In this document: piece after piece, positions 25,077 through 33,593 of the stretch
Layout: each line of letters starts with the position of its first letter
Numbering within the stretch: the first letter of the stretch is position 1
Source of the DNA: Pseudomonas azerbaijanoccidentalis
GTDB taxonomy: Bacteria > Pseudomonadota > Gammaproteobacteria > Pseudomonadales > Pseudomonadaceae
DNA length: 64,000 bases
Assembly (NCBI RefSeq): GCF_019145495.1
Contig: NZ_JAHSTU010000006.1
Span: forward strand, 62,001 to 126,000
Reading direction: 5' to 3'
Made by a program: the position numbers and the translations under genes
The notes under the pieces: model-generated
The model's database searches: none
What the model saw: the letters and a program-made list of their open reading frames with translations, nothing else
Told to the model about the DNA's origin: nothing

Positions 25077-25847
25077 TCAGATTTCATAACCTTCAATTTT
25101 GCGCCTTGCGTTGTCACCCAGCCTTTCTCGAATGTACTCCCTATTATTGTCGACGAGATAAGGCACTTTACGAAAAACAGACTCACCGCGATAGAATTTC
25201 ACGCTTCGAGTATCCCAATCTACAAACAGTACTTTGGTAGAAGAGTTATCACGGATAAAACGGACCATGCCCAGCGCCAGGGTCACTTCACCCTTTTCCT
25301 CAGTACACGTTCCTGCTGCCATCCCGCCCACACCATGATCCAGCATGTTTCGCTCATACAATGTCAACGCCGTTTCGCGCTTTTTCAAAGCATTGATGGC
25401 GTCACCCGCCACCTTCAACATCAGCGCTGTAGCCGTCCCGGGCATTGCCACGCCGGCGATGACCGAGCCCAGAATTTCCAATACCAACTTGTCCATGCGA
25501 ACGGTGTTTCCGCCGATATTCAAGTCGTTATAGTACTTTTGAGTCGGAAGCCAGCCGACGCTATACATCACTTCAGTAAACAGCGCGTACCACTCTTTGC
25601 CTTGCGACTCGAGAGGGTACTTTTTATTCGCCACCAGGCTCGCAAACAGAAAGGCATGCAAGACGTCCTCCTGATTCTGCGTACTCAAACCCGCCGTAAA
25701 AGCAATAATACCTTCGCCAACGATAGAACCTTTATTCGGCTCATCAATAGAAACAGCATCGCCCACGCGAGCACCATCCAACTCATATGTACGTAACCGC
25801 TGAATACTGGCAGCAACATCAATCTGTTCCATATCCTTATCAAACAT
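25077..25847 (-). CDS. Unknown protein, first and fullest of three tandem paralogues
   Basis: A 256-residue protein that looks like the least degenerate member. An N-terminal polar tail of about 45 residues is followed by GIIAFTAGLSTQNQEDVLHA, LFASLVANKKYPLESQGKEW, YALFTEVMYSVGW, a hydrophobic helix pair (LVLEILGSVIAGVAMPGTAT), and a beta-rich C-terminal half (STKVLFVDWDTRSVKFYRGE). The chain ends in REYIRERLGDNARRKIEGYEI-like charged sequence. From memory it resembles a group of uncharacterised 250-300 residue proteins common in Pseudomonas; I cannot name a family. ATG at 25847 is chosen over 25859 because GGAGA lies six bases upstream. The row 25081-25140 is 27/60 G+C, against 39/60 in a retS row (22081-22140). 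Confidence 0.78.
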   Translation of the reverse strand: MFDKDMEQIDVAASIQRLRTYELDGARVGDAVSIDEPNKGSIVGEGIIAFTAGLSTQNQEDVLHAFLFASLVANKKYPLESQGKEWYALFTEVMYSVGWLPTQKYYNDLNIGGNTVRMDKLVLEILGSVIAGVAMPGTATALMLKVAGDAINALKKRETALTLYERNMLDHGVGGMAAGTCTEEKGEVTLALGMVRFIRDNSSTKVLFVDWDTRSVKFYRGESVFRKVPYLVDNNREYIRERLGDNARRKIEGYEI

Positions 25848-26067
25848 CACTTTCTCCATTTTTAAAACAAGCTCTCCATGAACTTGGTGAAACCGACGTT
25901 AACCAATCCAGAATCAAGCAACAAACAAAAACTTGTAACTTTAACTACACAGCACCACCGTAAACACAACAAAATACAAACAGGAATGTTTTCAAACGAG
26001 CACGCACACAAACAATTGGCTGACTGATAGACTCTTGGCCAATAACTTCCTGCGGCGAGCCAAAATC

Positions 26068-26664
26068 ATGCTCCACGTGTTGTTCAGCGTTTACCTGAAG
26101 ATGTTGGTGCTCTACAGCCCATTTTTCGTGTTGTCCTGCTTTATCAGCCTGACCCGTGGCTATTCGCGCAAGGAGCAACGCCGACTGGCCTGGAAAGTGG
26201 CGATTGCCACACTTGTCTCCAGTGTGTTGCTGTATTTGTTCGGGCGGGTGATTTTCAGCGTCTTCGGCATCACCGTGGACGCGTTCCGCATCGGCGCAGG
26301 CAGCGTCCTGTTCATCTCGGCGCTGGGCATGGCGCAAGGTAAATCGGCGGTGCAAACCGACAACGTGCAGCAGGATGTGACGATCGTGCCGTTGACCATA
26401 CCGTTGACGGTCGGCCCCGGCACCATTGGTGCCTTGCTGGTAATGGGCGTGAGCCAGCCGCATTGGGACGACAAACTCACGGCCATCGTCAGCATTGCCC
26501 TGGCCAGCTTCACCGTCGGCGTGGTGCTGTACATGTCCAGTCGCATCGAGCGAATACTTGGCGACCAGGGATTACAGATTGTGAGCCGCTTGATGGGGTT
26601 GTTTGTTTGCGCACTGGCGGCGCAGATCATCTTTACCGGTGTGAAAGGCTATCTGGTGCCCTGA
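26068..26664 (+). CDS. MarC family integral membrane protein
   Basis: A 198-residue polytopic protein of the MarC/YchE family, whose transport substrate is not established. Six hydrophobic helices can be seen, starting LHVLFSVYLKMLVLYSPFFV, with the conserved small-residue motif PLTIPLTVGPGTIGALLVMG typical of the family. The ATG at 26068 is preferred over a TTG 33 bases upstream because it begins the conserved helix and has GGCGAG before it. It is convergent with the cob operon (58-base gap). The 220 bases before it (25848-26067) are A+T-rich and must hold the promoter of both this gene and the divergent unknown cassette. Confidence 0.86.
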   Translation: MLHVLFSVYLKMLVLYSPFFVLSCFISLTRGYSRKEQRRLAWKVAIATLVSSVLLYLFGRVIFSVFGITVDAFRIGAGSVLFISALGMAQGKSAVQTDNVQQDVTIVPLTIPLTVGPGTIGALLVMGVSQPHWDDKLTAIVSIALASFTVGVVLYMSSRIERILGDQGLQIVSRLMGLFVCALAAQIIFTGVKGYLVP

Positions 26665-26722
26665 TGCTTGAACGTAGCCCGGCGCGGGTTGGAAGATTCG
26701 CGCTGGGCTACGTGTTTCAGGA

Positions 26723-28420
26723 CTACGGTTTTGCGCCGTACCAGCGCGGTGTGTACACCCACTCGCCCCCCTCGGCACGGGCAAACACACTGGTGGTAGA
26801 AGAACCGACCAGTACCATGGTGCGCATATCCACCTGATCCGGTGTCAACGCCGCTAAAGTAGTCACCCGCAAGGTTTGACCCGGACGACCGATATCGCGC
26901 CCAAGTACAACGGGCGTTTGTCCGGCGCGATGGCGCGCGACGATTTCCAGTGCTTGTCCCAGTTGCCACGGTCGGGAGCGCGAGATCGGGTTGTAGAACG
27001 CCAGCGCCAGATCTGCCTGAGCGGCAAGGTCCAACCGTTTCTCGATGATTGACCAGGGCTTGAGGTTGTCCGACAGCGACAGCACACAAAAGTCATGCCC
27101 CAGCGGTGCACCGGCCTGAGCTGCAGTTGCCAAGGAGGCGGACACACCCGGCAGGATCTCGAGTTCGACGTTGTGCCAGTGCACATCCGTGGACTCATGC
27201 AGCGCTTCGAGCACCGCGGCGGCCATGGCAAAAACACCCGGATCACCCGACGACACGACCACCACCGATCGCCCTTGGGCTGCCAGTTCGAATGCATGCC
27301 TTGCTCGCTGCATTTCCTCACGGTTGTCAGTGCAATGCAGCACCTGATCCGCCCGGAATGGCCCGGCCATGCGCACATAGGTTTCGTAACCCAGCACATC
27401 GTTGGCACGAGCCAGTTCAGCTTTCACCGCAGGCACCATCAGCTCGGCTGCCCCCGGGCCAAGGCCAATCACCGCCAGACGCCCGCGTGGACGGCCGATC
27501 TGCAACGGATCCAAAGGCTCTTGAGCGACAACAATGGCCAGGGAATCGTCTCCCTCAATGGACACAGGCTGCTCGACAGCGTTGCGGGCCAGCTCACCAG
27601 CGCCCGCATCAGCATGGGCAAAACGCAACGGCACGCCCAACTCAAGTGCTGCATCACGCAAGGCCGGGTTGGCCATTGCGGTGTCAGGCGCCAACAGGCA
27701 CGCCAGCGATTGCACAGCAATGCCCGCCCGATGCAAAGCCTCGCGAATCGTGCTCGACAGCTCTGCGATATCAGCACTGACCGCCACCAACACACTGCGC
27801 GGATAGATCAACAGTTCGTTGGGCGCTGGTAGCCGTTCGGCATGACCGACATGCACCGCCAACCGCGCCTGAGCATCCTCAGGCAATTGCGCCTGCGCCA
27901 GCCAAGGCGCCTCGCCTTCGATGCGCACGGTTTCGCCAGCCAGCAGATCGGAAACGAAACGCTTGCCCAGTTCCAGATCGCCCAAGGTATAGCCGCTGGG
28001 CGGCTTGAGCAGGCACGTGCCGAAACGCAATTCGCCACTGGTGGTGATGGCCGGTGCAACGTGCAGATGGGTGGCAATCTCCCGCGCCATCACGTTCACG
28101 CCGCCCAGACCACCGAGCAACGGCACCACAGCGCTACCGTCTTCAGCCACGACCAGCACCGGTGGTTCTGCGCCCTTTTCCAGCAGCAACGGCGCCAGCG
28201 TGCGGATCACGATGCCCGCCGCGCACAACGCGATGATCGGCGAACCCTGTTGATACAGCTCGCGAAGCGTCGCACCGAACTCGTGATAGACACGGTCTGC
28301 GCCATCGACCCGCTCGGCCAGACCATGGATCAGGGCGCCGGGATACACCTGCTGAATAGTGCGCGCGGTTGCGAGACTGCCGTTGCCAAGAATGACAATC
28401 GCCGGAACTGGAGAAGTCAT
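26723..28420 (-). CDS. cobJ: CbiG-CobJ fusion: cobalt-precorrin-5A hydrolase-like and precorrin-3B C17-methyltransferase
   Basis: A 565-residue fusion in corrin-ring synthesis. Residues 1 to about 295 are CbiG-like: a CbiG N-terminal block (GSAVVPLLGGLGGVNVMARE) and a CbiG C-terminal domain (LVAVSADIAELSSTIREALH). Residues about 305-565 are the SAM-dependent C17 methylase CobJ, with RLAVIGLGPGAAELMVPAVK, the VVVVSSGDPGVFAMAAAVLE loop and the FYNPISRSRPWQL motif. CobJ contracts the ring by methylating C17. The start at 28420 shares one base with the cobI stop (TGATG), so translation is coupled. It is the last gene of the leftward cob arm. From memory, this arrangement matches P. aeruginosa PA2903. 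Confidence 0.9.
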   Translation of the reverse strand: MTSPVPAIVILGNGSLATARTIQQVYPGALIHGLAERVDGADRVYHEFGATLRELYQQGSPIIALCAAGIVIRTLAPLLLEKGAEPPVLVVAEDGSAVVPLLGGLGGVNVMAREIATHLHVAPAITTSGELRFGTCLLKPPSGYTLGDLELGKRFVSDLLAGETVRIEGEAPWLAQAQLPEDAQARLAVHVGHAERLPAPNELLIYPRSVLVAVSADIAELSSTIREALHRAGIAVQSLACLLAPDTAMANPALRDAALELGVPLRFAHADAGAGELARNAVEQPVSIEGDDSLAIVVAQEPLDPLQIGRPRGRLAVIGLGPGAAELMVPAVKAELARANDVLGYETYVRMAGPFRADQVLHCTDNREEMQRARHAFELAAQGRSVVVVSSGDPGVFAMAAAVLEALHESTDVHWHNVELEILPGVSASLATAAQAGAPLGHDFCVLSLSDNLKPWSIIEKRLDLAAQADLALAFYNPISRSRPWQLGQALEIVARHRAGQTPVVLGRDIGRPGQTLRVTTLAALTPDQVDMRTMVLVGSSTTSVFARAEGGEWVYTPRWYGAKP

Positions 28421-29154
28421 CAGCCTTGCCACCTTTCGCCCGGAACGATGATCAACGAGAAATACGGCGAAGACATCGGTTCGACCTGATCCAGCGGCAC
28501 GATCTTCTGATTGGCCATGGTCGCACGCTCAACGTACAACGCGCGCTCCGCCAGCCCGAGTTCTTCCAGCACCTGGCGAACCTTGGGGAAGTTGCGCCCC
28601 AGTTTCATGATCACCGCCGCATCGGCATCGGCCAGGCGTCGCTTGAGCTCATCGTGCGGCAGCACGCCGGACAACACCGACAGGCTCTGGTTGCGATACA
28701 CCAGTGGTGCACCGAGGACCGAGGCACCGCCGAGCATCGAGCACACACCCGGCACCACTTCGGCCTGATAGCGCTCGGCGAGACGATCGTGCAGGTACAT
28801 GTAGGAGCCGTAGAAGAACGGATCGCCCTCACAAATCACCGCGACATCGCGACCGGCATCCAGATGCGCGGCCACCGCCTGGGCGGCCTCATCGTAGAAA
28901 TCACTGATGACTTGCTCGTAGGACAGCGGCGCCGGCAGCACTTCGGTGGTCACCGGGTAAACCAGCGGCAGCAGATTCTGTGCTTCTTGCAGATGCGCCT
29001 CGATGATGCCGAACGCATTTCCCTTTTTGCCCTTGGCGACGAAGTACGCCACTACAGGTGATTCGCGCAGCAGGCGCAGGGCTTTGACAGTGATCAGTTC
29101 CGGATCACCAGGGCCGACGCCAAGGCCGATCAAACGTCCAGGTTGCTGCATCAT
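28420..29154 (-). CDS. cobI: Precorrin-2 C20-methyltransferase CobI
   Basis: Adds the C20 methyl group to precorrin-2 using S-adenosylmethionine, the commitment step from uroporphyrinogen chemistry to corrins. The 244-residue protein opens with the tetrapyrrole methylase motif RLIGLGVGPGDPELITVKAL and contains the second motif ICEGDPFFYGSYMYLHDRL. VVPGVCSMLGGASVLGAPL covers the third. It overlaps cobH by four bases (ATGA) and cobJ by one. Two adjacent ATG codons can serve as start. Confidence 0.93.
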   Translation of the reverse strand: MMQQPGRLIGLGVGPGDPELITVKALRLLRESPVVAYFVAKGKKGNAFGIIEAHLQEAQNLLPLVYPVTTEVLPAPLSYEQVISDFYDEAAQAVAAHLDAGRDVAVICEGDPFFYGSYMYLHDRLAERYQAEVVPGVCSMLGGASVLGAPLVYRNQSLSVLSGVLPHDELKRRLADADAAVIMKLGRNFPKVRQVLEELGLAERALYVERATMANQKIVPLDQVEPMSSPYFSLIIVPGERWQG

Positions 29155-29777
29155 TCGATCTCCGTGGCGAGGGCATTGACGGCGGCGGCGGCCATGGCGC
29201 TACCGCCCAGGCGACCCTGCATGATGACAAAAGGCACGCCACGGCTGTCTGCCGCCAGCGCTGCCTTGGATTCGGCCGCACCGACGAAGCCCACCGGGAA
29301 GCCGAGAATCAACGCCGGTTTCGGTGCGCCTGCGTCGAGCATTTCCAGCAGGTAGAACAGCGCGGTGGGCGCGTTGCCGATCACCACAACGCTGCCTTCC
29401 AGATGCGGGCGCCACAGTTCCAGCGCGGCGGCGGAGCGGGTGTTGCCCAACTCACGGGCCAGCTCAGGAACGCTGTCATCGCGCAGCGTGCAGATCACCT
29501 CGTTGTTCGCCGGCAACCGCGCGCGCGTCACGCCTTCGGAGACCATCCGCGCATCGCAGAGGATCGGCGCACCAGCGGCCAGCGCATCGCGCCCGGCCTT
29601 GCCCGCGCCTTCGGAAAACTGCAAACCGTCGATGGCTTCAACCATCCCGCAGGCGTGGATCACACGGACCGCGAGTTTCTCCAGATCGGCCGGAATCCGG
29701 TCGAGGTTGGCCTCGGCGCGAATAATCGCGAAGGAGTTGCGATAGATCTCCTGACCGTCGCGGATGTAATCAAGCAT
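29151..29777 (-). CDS. cobH: Precorrin-8X methylmutase CobH
   Basis: Moves the methyl group from C11 to C12 to give hydrogenobyrinic acid. The 208-residue length is usual. Characteristic segments are IYRNSFAIIRAEANLDRIP, RVIHACGMVEAIDGLQFSEG with the catalytic histidine, and FPVGFVGAAESKAALA. The ATG at 29777 has GGAG upstream and begins the conserved MLDYIRDGQEIYRNS. The long upstream open frame belongs to cobG on another frame. It overlaps the end of cobG by eight bases. Confidence 0.94.
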   Translation of the reverse strand: MLDYIRDGQEIYRNSFAIIRAEANLDRIPADLEKLAVRVIHACGMVEAIDGLQFSEGAGKAGRDALAAGAPILCDARMVSEGVTRARLPANNEVICTLRDDSVPELARELGNTRSAAALELWRPHLEGSVVVIGNAPTALFYLLEMLDAGAPKPALILGFPVGFVGAAESKAALAADSRGVPFVIMQGRLGGSAMAAAAVNALATEIE

Positions 29778-31092
29778 CAAGGGGGCTCCGTGAGCGGGCG
29801 TCGAGCAGGGTCGCGACCGCTTCAATAGTAAGGTTGCGTGCGTGCAGTGCACCGAAACCCGGCTGCGCTGCATCGCGAAAATAGAGATCGTATCGGCCGG
29901 GGGCGACGGCCAGCAGTGTGACGGGGGCGGTATGCGCGGCGGCACACGAACGCGAACAACCGCTCAAATGCACATTCAGCGCATGCCCCTGACGTTGCAG
30001 CAGTGCGGCCAGTTGCAGGGCATCACCCTTGGTGTCGGCCAGGCCTTTGCCACAACCGTTGGACCCGGTGCAGGCGATCATCCTGGACAATGACTGCCCG
30101 GACTCGCACACCAGGTCCAGCTGTTCCAGGCGCTGTATAACGCGTGCGGAATGTTCATGGCGGATATTGGGCAACAGCAGGCTCTGCCACGGCGTGAACC
30201 GCAGGTGGCCGTCGCCGAACTGCCCGGCCAGTTGTGCCGCGCCGCGCAGCATGGCCGGATCAAGTCGCCCCAGCGGCGGCACGGCGCCCACATAATCAAA
30301 ATCGGCCTGAGCCTGGGAGTGGGCGCCGATGTGCAAGACCGTCGAGTCCGGGGTGCGTTGCCAATCACTGACGGCCTGGATGGCAACACGCTCAGCCAGT
30401 CGACTCAGAACGCTTTCGATTGAGTGCTCAGCCAGCAAATGACGCATCCGCGTTTGTTCGGGGCGTGCCAGCTCAAGGAACAACTCAAGCAGCGCAACCA
30501 CCAGACAATGACCCTCGTCCAGTGCAACCGAGCCGATGGGCCGGTCAGTGGGGCATCCGGCCAGACCAAACGCCAAGCGCGTCACGCCGTCTCGTTCAAG
30601 GGCCGAGAGCCACACATCATGGGGATGTTCAAGCATCGACAAACGTTCGCCGCCGTCGAGTTGCACGGCAAACTTGGCACTCAAGTCGTGGAAGCACTGA
30701 CGGGTTTGCAGTGTGTCGAGAATCCGCTCAGCCAATGGGCGCGTATCGAGCAACATTTGCCGATCGATGCCGGCACTTGGGCTGAGCATCAGGTTACGCA
30801 CGTCGTCGCCCGCCGCTGTGCGCGGGCCCAGGCCTGCAATCAGCAGACTGTCGATCAATGCACTTTGCTCACTGCCGATCCCGCGGATCTGCAGGTTGGC
30901 GCGGTTCGTTGCCTCAATCGCCCCGCTGGCATATTGCTCTGCCGCATCGGCCACCGCGACCGCCTGAGCGCTGGTGAGCGAGCCACCGTTCAACTTGATC
31001 CGACAGATACCACCGTCCAGCGCCGGGACAATACGCAGCAACCCCGGACAGGCCGAGGGGCGTAGGGCGGTGGACAGTGGGCGTTGGTTCAA
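29770..31092 (-). CDS. cobG: Precorrin-3B synthase CobG
   Basis: Oxygen-dependent hydroxylation of precorrin-3A to precorrin-3B, the marker enzyme of the aerobic cobalamin route. The protein of about 440 residues resembles nitrite/sulfite reductase domains. It has two duplicated halves and a 4Fe-4S cysteine set in CTGSNGCGKGLADTKGD and SGCSRSCAAAHTA. The N-terminus RPSACPGLLRIVPALDGG is conserved. I place the start at the TTG at 31092 because the conserved sequence begins a few residues later and no ATG is nearer. An ATG further upstream would add up to 86 residues without family support. It is first in the leftward cob arm. Confidence 0.85.
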   Translation of the reverse strand: MNQRPLSTALRPSACPGLLRIVPALDGGICRIKLNGGSLTSAQAVAVADAAEQYASGAIEATNRANLQIRGIGSEQSALIDSLLIAGLGPRTAAGDDVRNLMLSPSAGIDRQMLLDTRPLAERILDTLQTRQCFHDLSAKFAVQLDGGERLSMLEHPHDVWLSALERDGVTRLAFGLAGCPTDRPIGSVALDEGHCLVVALLELFLELARPEQTRMRHLLAEHSIESVLSRLAERVAIQAVSDWQRTPDSTVLHIGAHSQAQADFDYVGAVPPLGRLDPAMLRGAAQLAGQFGDGHLRFTPWQSLLLPNIRHEHSARVIQRLEQLDLVCESGQSLSRMIACTGSNGCGKGLADTKGDALQLAALLQRQGHALNVHLSGCSRSCAAAHTAPVTLLAVAPGRYDLYFRDAAQPGFGALHARNLTIEAVATLLDARSRSPLDA

Positions 31093-31291
31093 GAGGGACC
31101 CGTTCAGGTAGCGAGGCGATTCGCGGGAAAAGTGCGCCGTATTATGCCTGCTTTGCTCCACCGCATGAAAAGACTCCGGTCGGATATCCAGCGCGTCCTG
31201 GACTGGGCCTCGTGGAAGAGATCGCAGCCAGCCCGGGAAAGCCGCGTTATCATGCCGCCCAACATCGATGAACGCGTGATTGAGGAACGGC
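31093..31291. promoter_or_regulatory. Divergent promoter region of the two cob arms
   Basis: About 200 bases separate cobG (leftward) from cobL (rightward) and must drive both arms. I looked for a cobalamin riboswitch with its conserved B12 box on either strand and could not see one. No clear operator palindrome is present. GAGGAACGG before 31292 is the cobL ribosome binding site. Confidence 0.45.
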
Positions 31292-32503
31292 ATGACACCC
31301 TGGCTGACGGTAGTAGGCATCGGTGAAGACGGTTTCAAAGGCCTGGGCAAAAACGCCCGGCATGCACTGCTGCGTGCCTCACGGATCTTCGGCGGTCAAC
31401 GGCACCTGGATTTATTGCCACCGTGCATTCGCGGTGAACGCCAATGCTGGCCGAGTCCGTTTTCCGTCCAACCAGTGCTGGCCCTGCGTGGCGAACCTGT
31501 CTGTGTGTTGGCGAGCGGTGATCCAATGTTCTTCGGTGTCGGCGCCAGTCTCACCCGGCAACTGCCCAACGATGAAATGCTGATCCTGCCAGCGCCTTCG
31601 TCCTGCTCTCTGGCCGCTGCACGAATGGGCTGGCCCCTGCAGGACGTGGTCGCGTTGTCAGTCGTTGCCCGCCCCGTCACCGCGATCAGTGCGCAATTGT
31701 TCAGCGGCCAGCGCTTGCTGGTGTTGAGCAACGATGGAAATAGCCCCGCCGCCATCGCCGCACTGTTGCGAGAACGAGGCTTCGGCCCGAGCCGAATGAC
31801 AGTGCTCGAACATTTGGGTGGCACCGCCGAGCGGCGTATCGACGGCACCGCCAATGACTGGGCCGATCCGCTGATCGCCGACCTGAACCTGATCGCCATC
31901 GATTGCCTGGTTGAGCCCACCGCGCTGCACCTGTCACGACTGGCCGGGCTGCCGGACAACGCATTCAAGCACGATGGCCAGATCACCAAGCGCGACATCC
32001 GCGCAATCACCCTCGCGCGCCTGGCTCCCACCCCCGGCGAACTGCTGTGGGATGTCGGCGCAGGCAGCGGTTCGATCGGCATCGAATGGATGCGTGCCCA
32101 CCCAAGCTGCCGGGCCCTGGCCATTGAGGCCGATGACGGGCGACAGCAATTGATCGAGCACAACCGCGACGCACTCGGCGTACCCGGCCTGCAATTGATT
32201 CGCGGCCGTGCACCGCAAGCGCTCGAAGGTCTCGAACGGCCGAACGCGATTTTCATCGGCGGTGGCGTCACCCGCGAAGGAGTGCTGGATGCCTGCTGGG
32301 CCGCCCTCAAACCCGGTGGCCGGCTGATCGCCAATGCGGTCACGCTGCAAAGTGAAATGGCCCTGATGGCCTGGCGCGAGCAGCACGGCGGTGAGCTGAC
32401 GCGTATTCATATCGCGCAAGCGCAACCGCTGGGAGATTTCGATACCTGGCGCCAAGCTTTGCCGATCACTTTGCTGGACACGACGAAAGCCCTCGATGCG
32501 TGA
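31292..32503 (+). CDS. cobL: Precorrin-6Y C5,15-methyltransferase (decarboxylating) CobL
   Basis: Methylates C5 and C15 of precorrin-6B and removes the C12 acetate carboxyl. The 403-residue protein is the usual fusion of a CbiE methylase domain (TPWLTVVGIGEDGFKGLGKN, VLASGDPMFFGVGASL) and a CbiT domain with a SAM motif (LLWDVGAGSGSIGIEWMR). IFIGGGVTREGVLDACW lies near the C-terminus. The start follows GAGGAACGGC. It overlaps cbiD by eight bases. Confidence 0.93.
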   Translation: MTPWLTVVGIGEDGFKGLGKNARHALLRASRIFGGQRHLDLLPPCIRGERQCWPSPFSVQPVLALRGEPVCVLASGDPMFFGVGASLTRQLPNDEMLILPAPSSCSLAAARMGWPLQDVVALSVVARPVTAISAQLFSGQRLLVLSNDGNSPAAIAALLRERGFGPSRMTVLEHLGGTAERRIDGTANDWADPLIADLNLIAIDCLVEPTALHLSRLAGLPDNAFKHDGQITKRDIRAITLARLAPTPGELLWDVGAGSGSIGIEWMRAHPSCRALAIEADDGRQQLIEHNRDALGVPGLQLIRGRAPQALEGLERPNAIFIGGGVTREGVLDACWAALKPGGRLIANAVTLQSEMALMAWREQHGGELTRIHIAQAQPLGDFDTWRQALPITLLDTTKALDA

Positions 32504-33593
32504 CGAAACCGCCGAACAACCTGCCCCCCTGCGCAGTGGCCTGACCACGGGCAGCTGCGCCACGGCGACCAGCCTCGCGGCGGCTCGCCTGTTGCTCACC
32601 GGCACACCGGCAGACGCGGTGGAAATTACCCTGCCCAAGGGCAAACAGGTGCAGATGCGCCTGGAGTTCTGTCGGCGGGTGGACGACGGCGCCGAGGCCG
32701 GCACGATCAAGGATGCCGGGGATGATCCCGACGTCACCCACGGCGCGCTGCTCTATTCACAGGTGCGACTGCGCGCCGAACCAGGCATCGGTTTTGTGGC
32801 CGGGAGCGGCGTCGGCACCGTCACGCGTCCCGGGCTGGTGCTGGGCGTTGGCGAGCCGGCGATCAATCCGGTGCCACGCAAAATGATCAGCGATCACTTG
32901 ACCCAACTGGCTGCGGAGCACAACTACGGCGGCGGCTTCGAGGTCACGGTGAATGTCGAAAACGGCGAAGCCCTGGCCTTGAAAACCATGAACCCGCGCC
33001 TGGGGATTCTGGGTGGCCTGTCGATCCTCGGTACCAGTGGCATCGTTCGGCCGTTTTCCTGCGCGGCCTACATTGCCTCGATACACCAAGGCATCGATGT
33101 CGCCAAAACCAACGGTTACCTGCACATCGCCGCCTGCACCGGCAACGCCAGCGAAGACACCATGCGCAGGGTTTATAACCTGCCGGAGATCGCCCTGATC
33201 GAAATGGGCGATTTCGTCGGCGCGGTACTCAAGCATCTGCGCAAGGTGCCGGTGGATAAACTCAGCATTTGTGGCGGCTTCGGCAAAATCAGCAAACTCG
33301 CGGCCGGGCACATGGACTTGCACAGCCGACACTCAAGCATCGACCTGCCGCAACTGGCCGAATGGGCCGCGGCGGTGGGTGCCGATGCAACATTGCAGCA
33401 TGCCATCCGCGACGCCAATACCAGTCAGCAGGCATTGGCCATGGCCAGCGCCGCCGGTGTCGCCCTCGGTGATGCCGTGTGCGGGCATGCTCTGGCGTTC
33501 GCCCGCAGCGTGGTACCGGCACAAGTGCAGGTTGAAGTGTTTGCCATCGACCGCCAAGGCGGGATTGTCGGCCACGCGGGAGCTTTCCAATGA
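32496..33593 (+). CDS. cbiD: Cobalt-precorrin-5B C1-methyltransferase CbiD
   Basis: C1 methylation during ring contraction, a step first known from the anaerobic pathway. The 365-residue protein has the family start LRSGLTTGSCATATSLAA, the glycine-rich stretch GVGTVTRPGLVLGVGEPAIN, and NPRLGILGGLSILGTSGIV. Its presence with oxygen-dependent CobG shows a mixed enzyme set; this combination is known in pseudomonads. It overlaps both cobL and cobK, so the three genes form one translationally coupled operon. Confidence 0.92.
   Translation: MRDETAEQPAPLRSGLTTGSCATATSLAAARLLLTGTPADAVEITLPKGKQVQMRLEFCRRVDDGAEAGTIKDAGDDPDVTHGALLYSQVRLRAEPGIGFVAGSGVGTVTRPGLVLGVGEPAINPVPRKMISDHLTQLAAEHNYGGGFEVTVNVENGEALALKTMNPRLGILGGLSILGTSGIVRPFSCAAYIASIHQGIDVAKTNGYLHIAACTGNASEDTMRRVYNLPEIALIEMGDFVGAVLKHLRKVPVDKLSICGGFGKISKLAAGHMDLHSRHSSIDLPQLAEWAAAVGADATLQHAIRDANTSQQALAMASAAGVALGDAVCGHALAFARSVVPAQVQVEVFAIDRQGGIVGHAGAFQ

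Noticed and set aside
26035..26067. TTG start for the MarC gene
   Set aside because: The ATG at 26068 opens the conserved first helix; the 11 extra codons have no support.
31093..31291. Possible cobalamin riboswitch between the cob arms
   Set aside because: No B12 box or the expected long structured leader could be seen on either strand.
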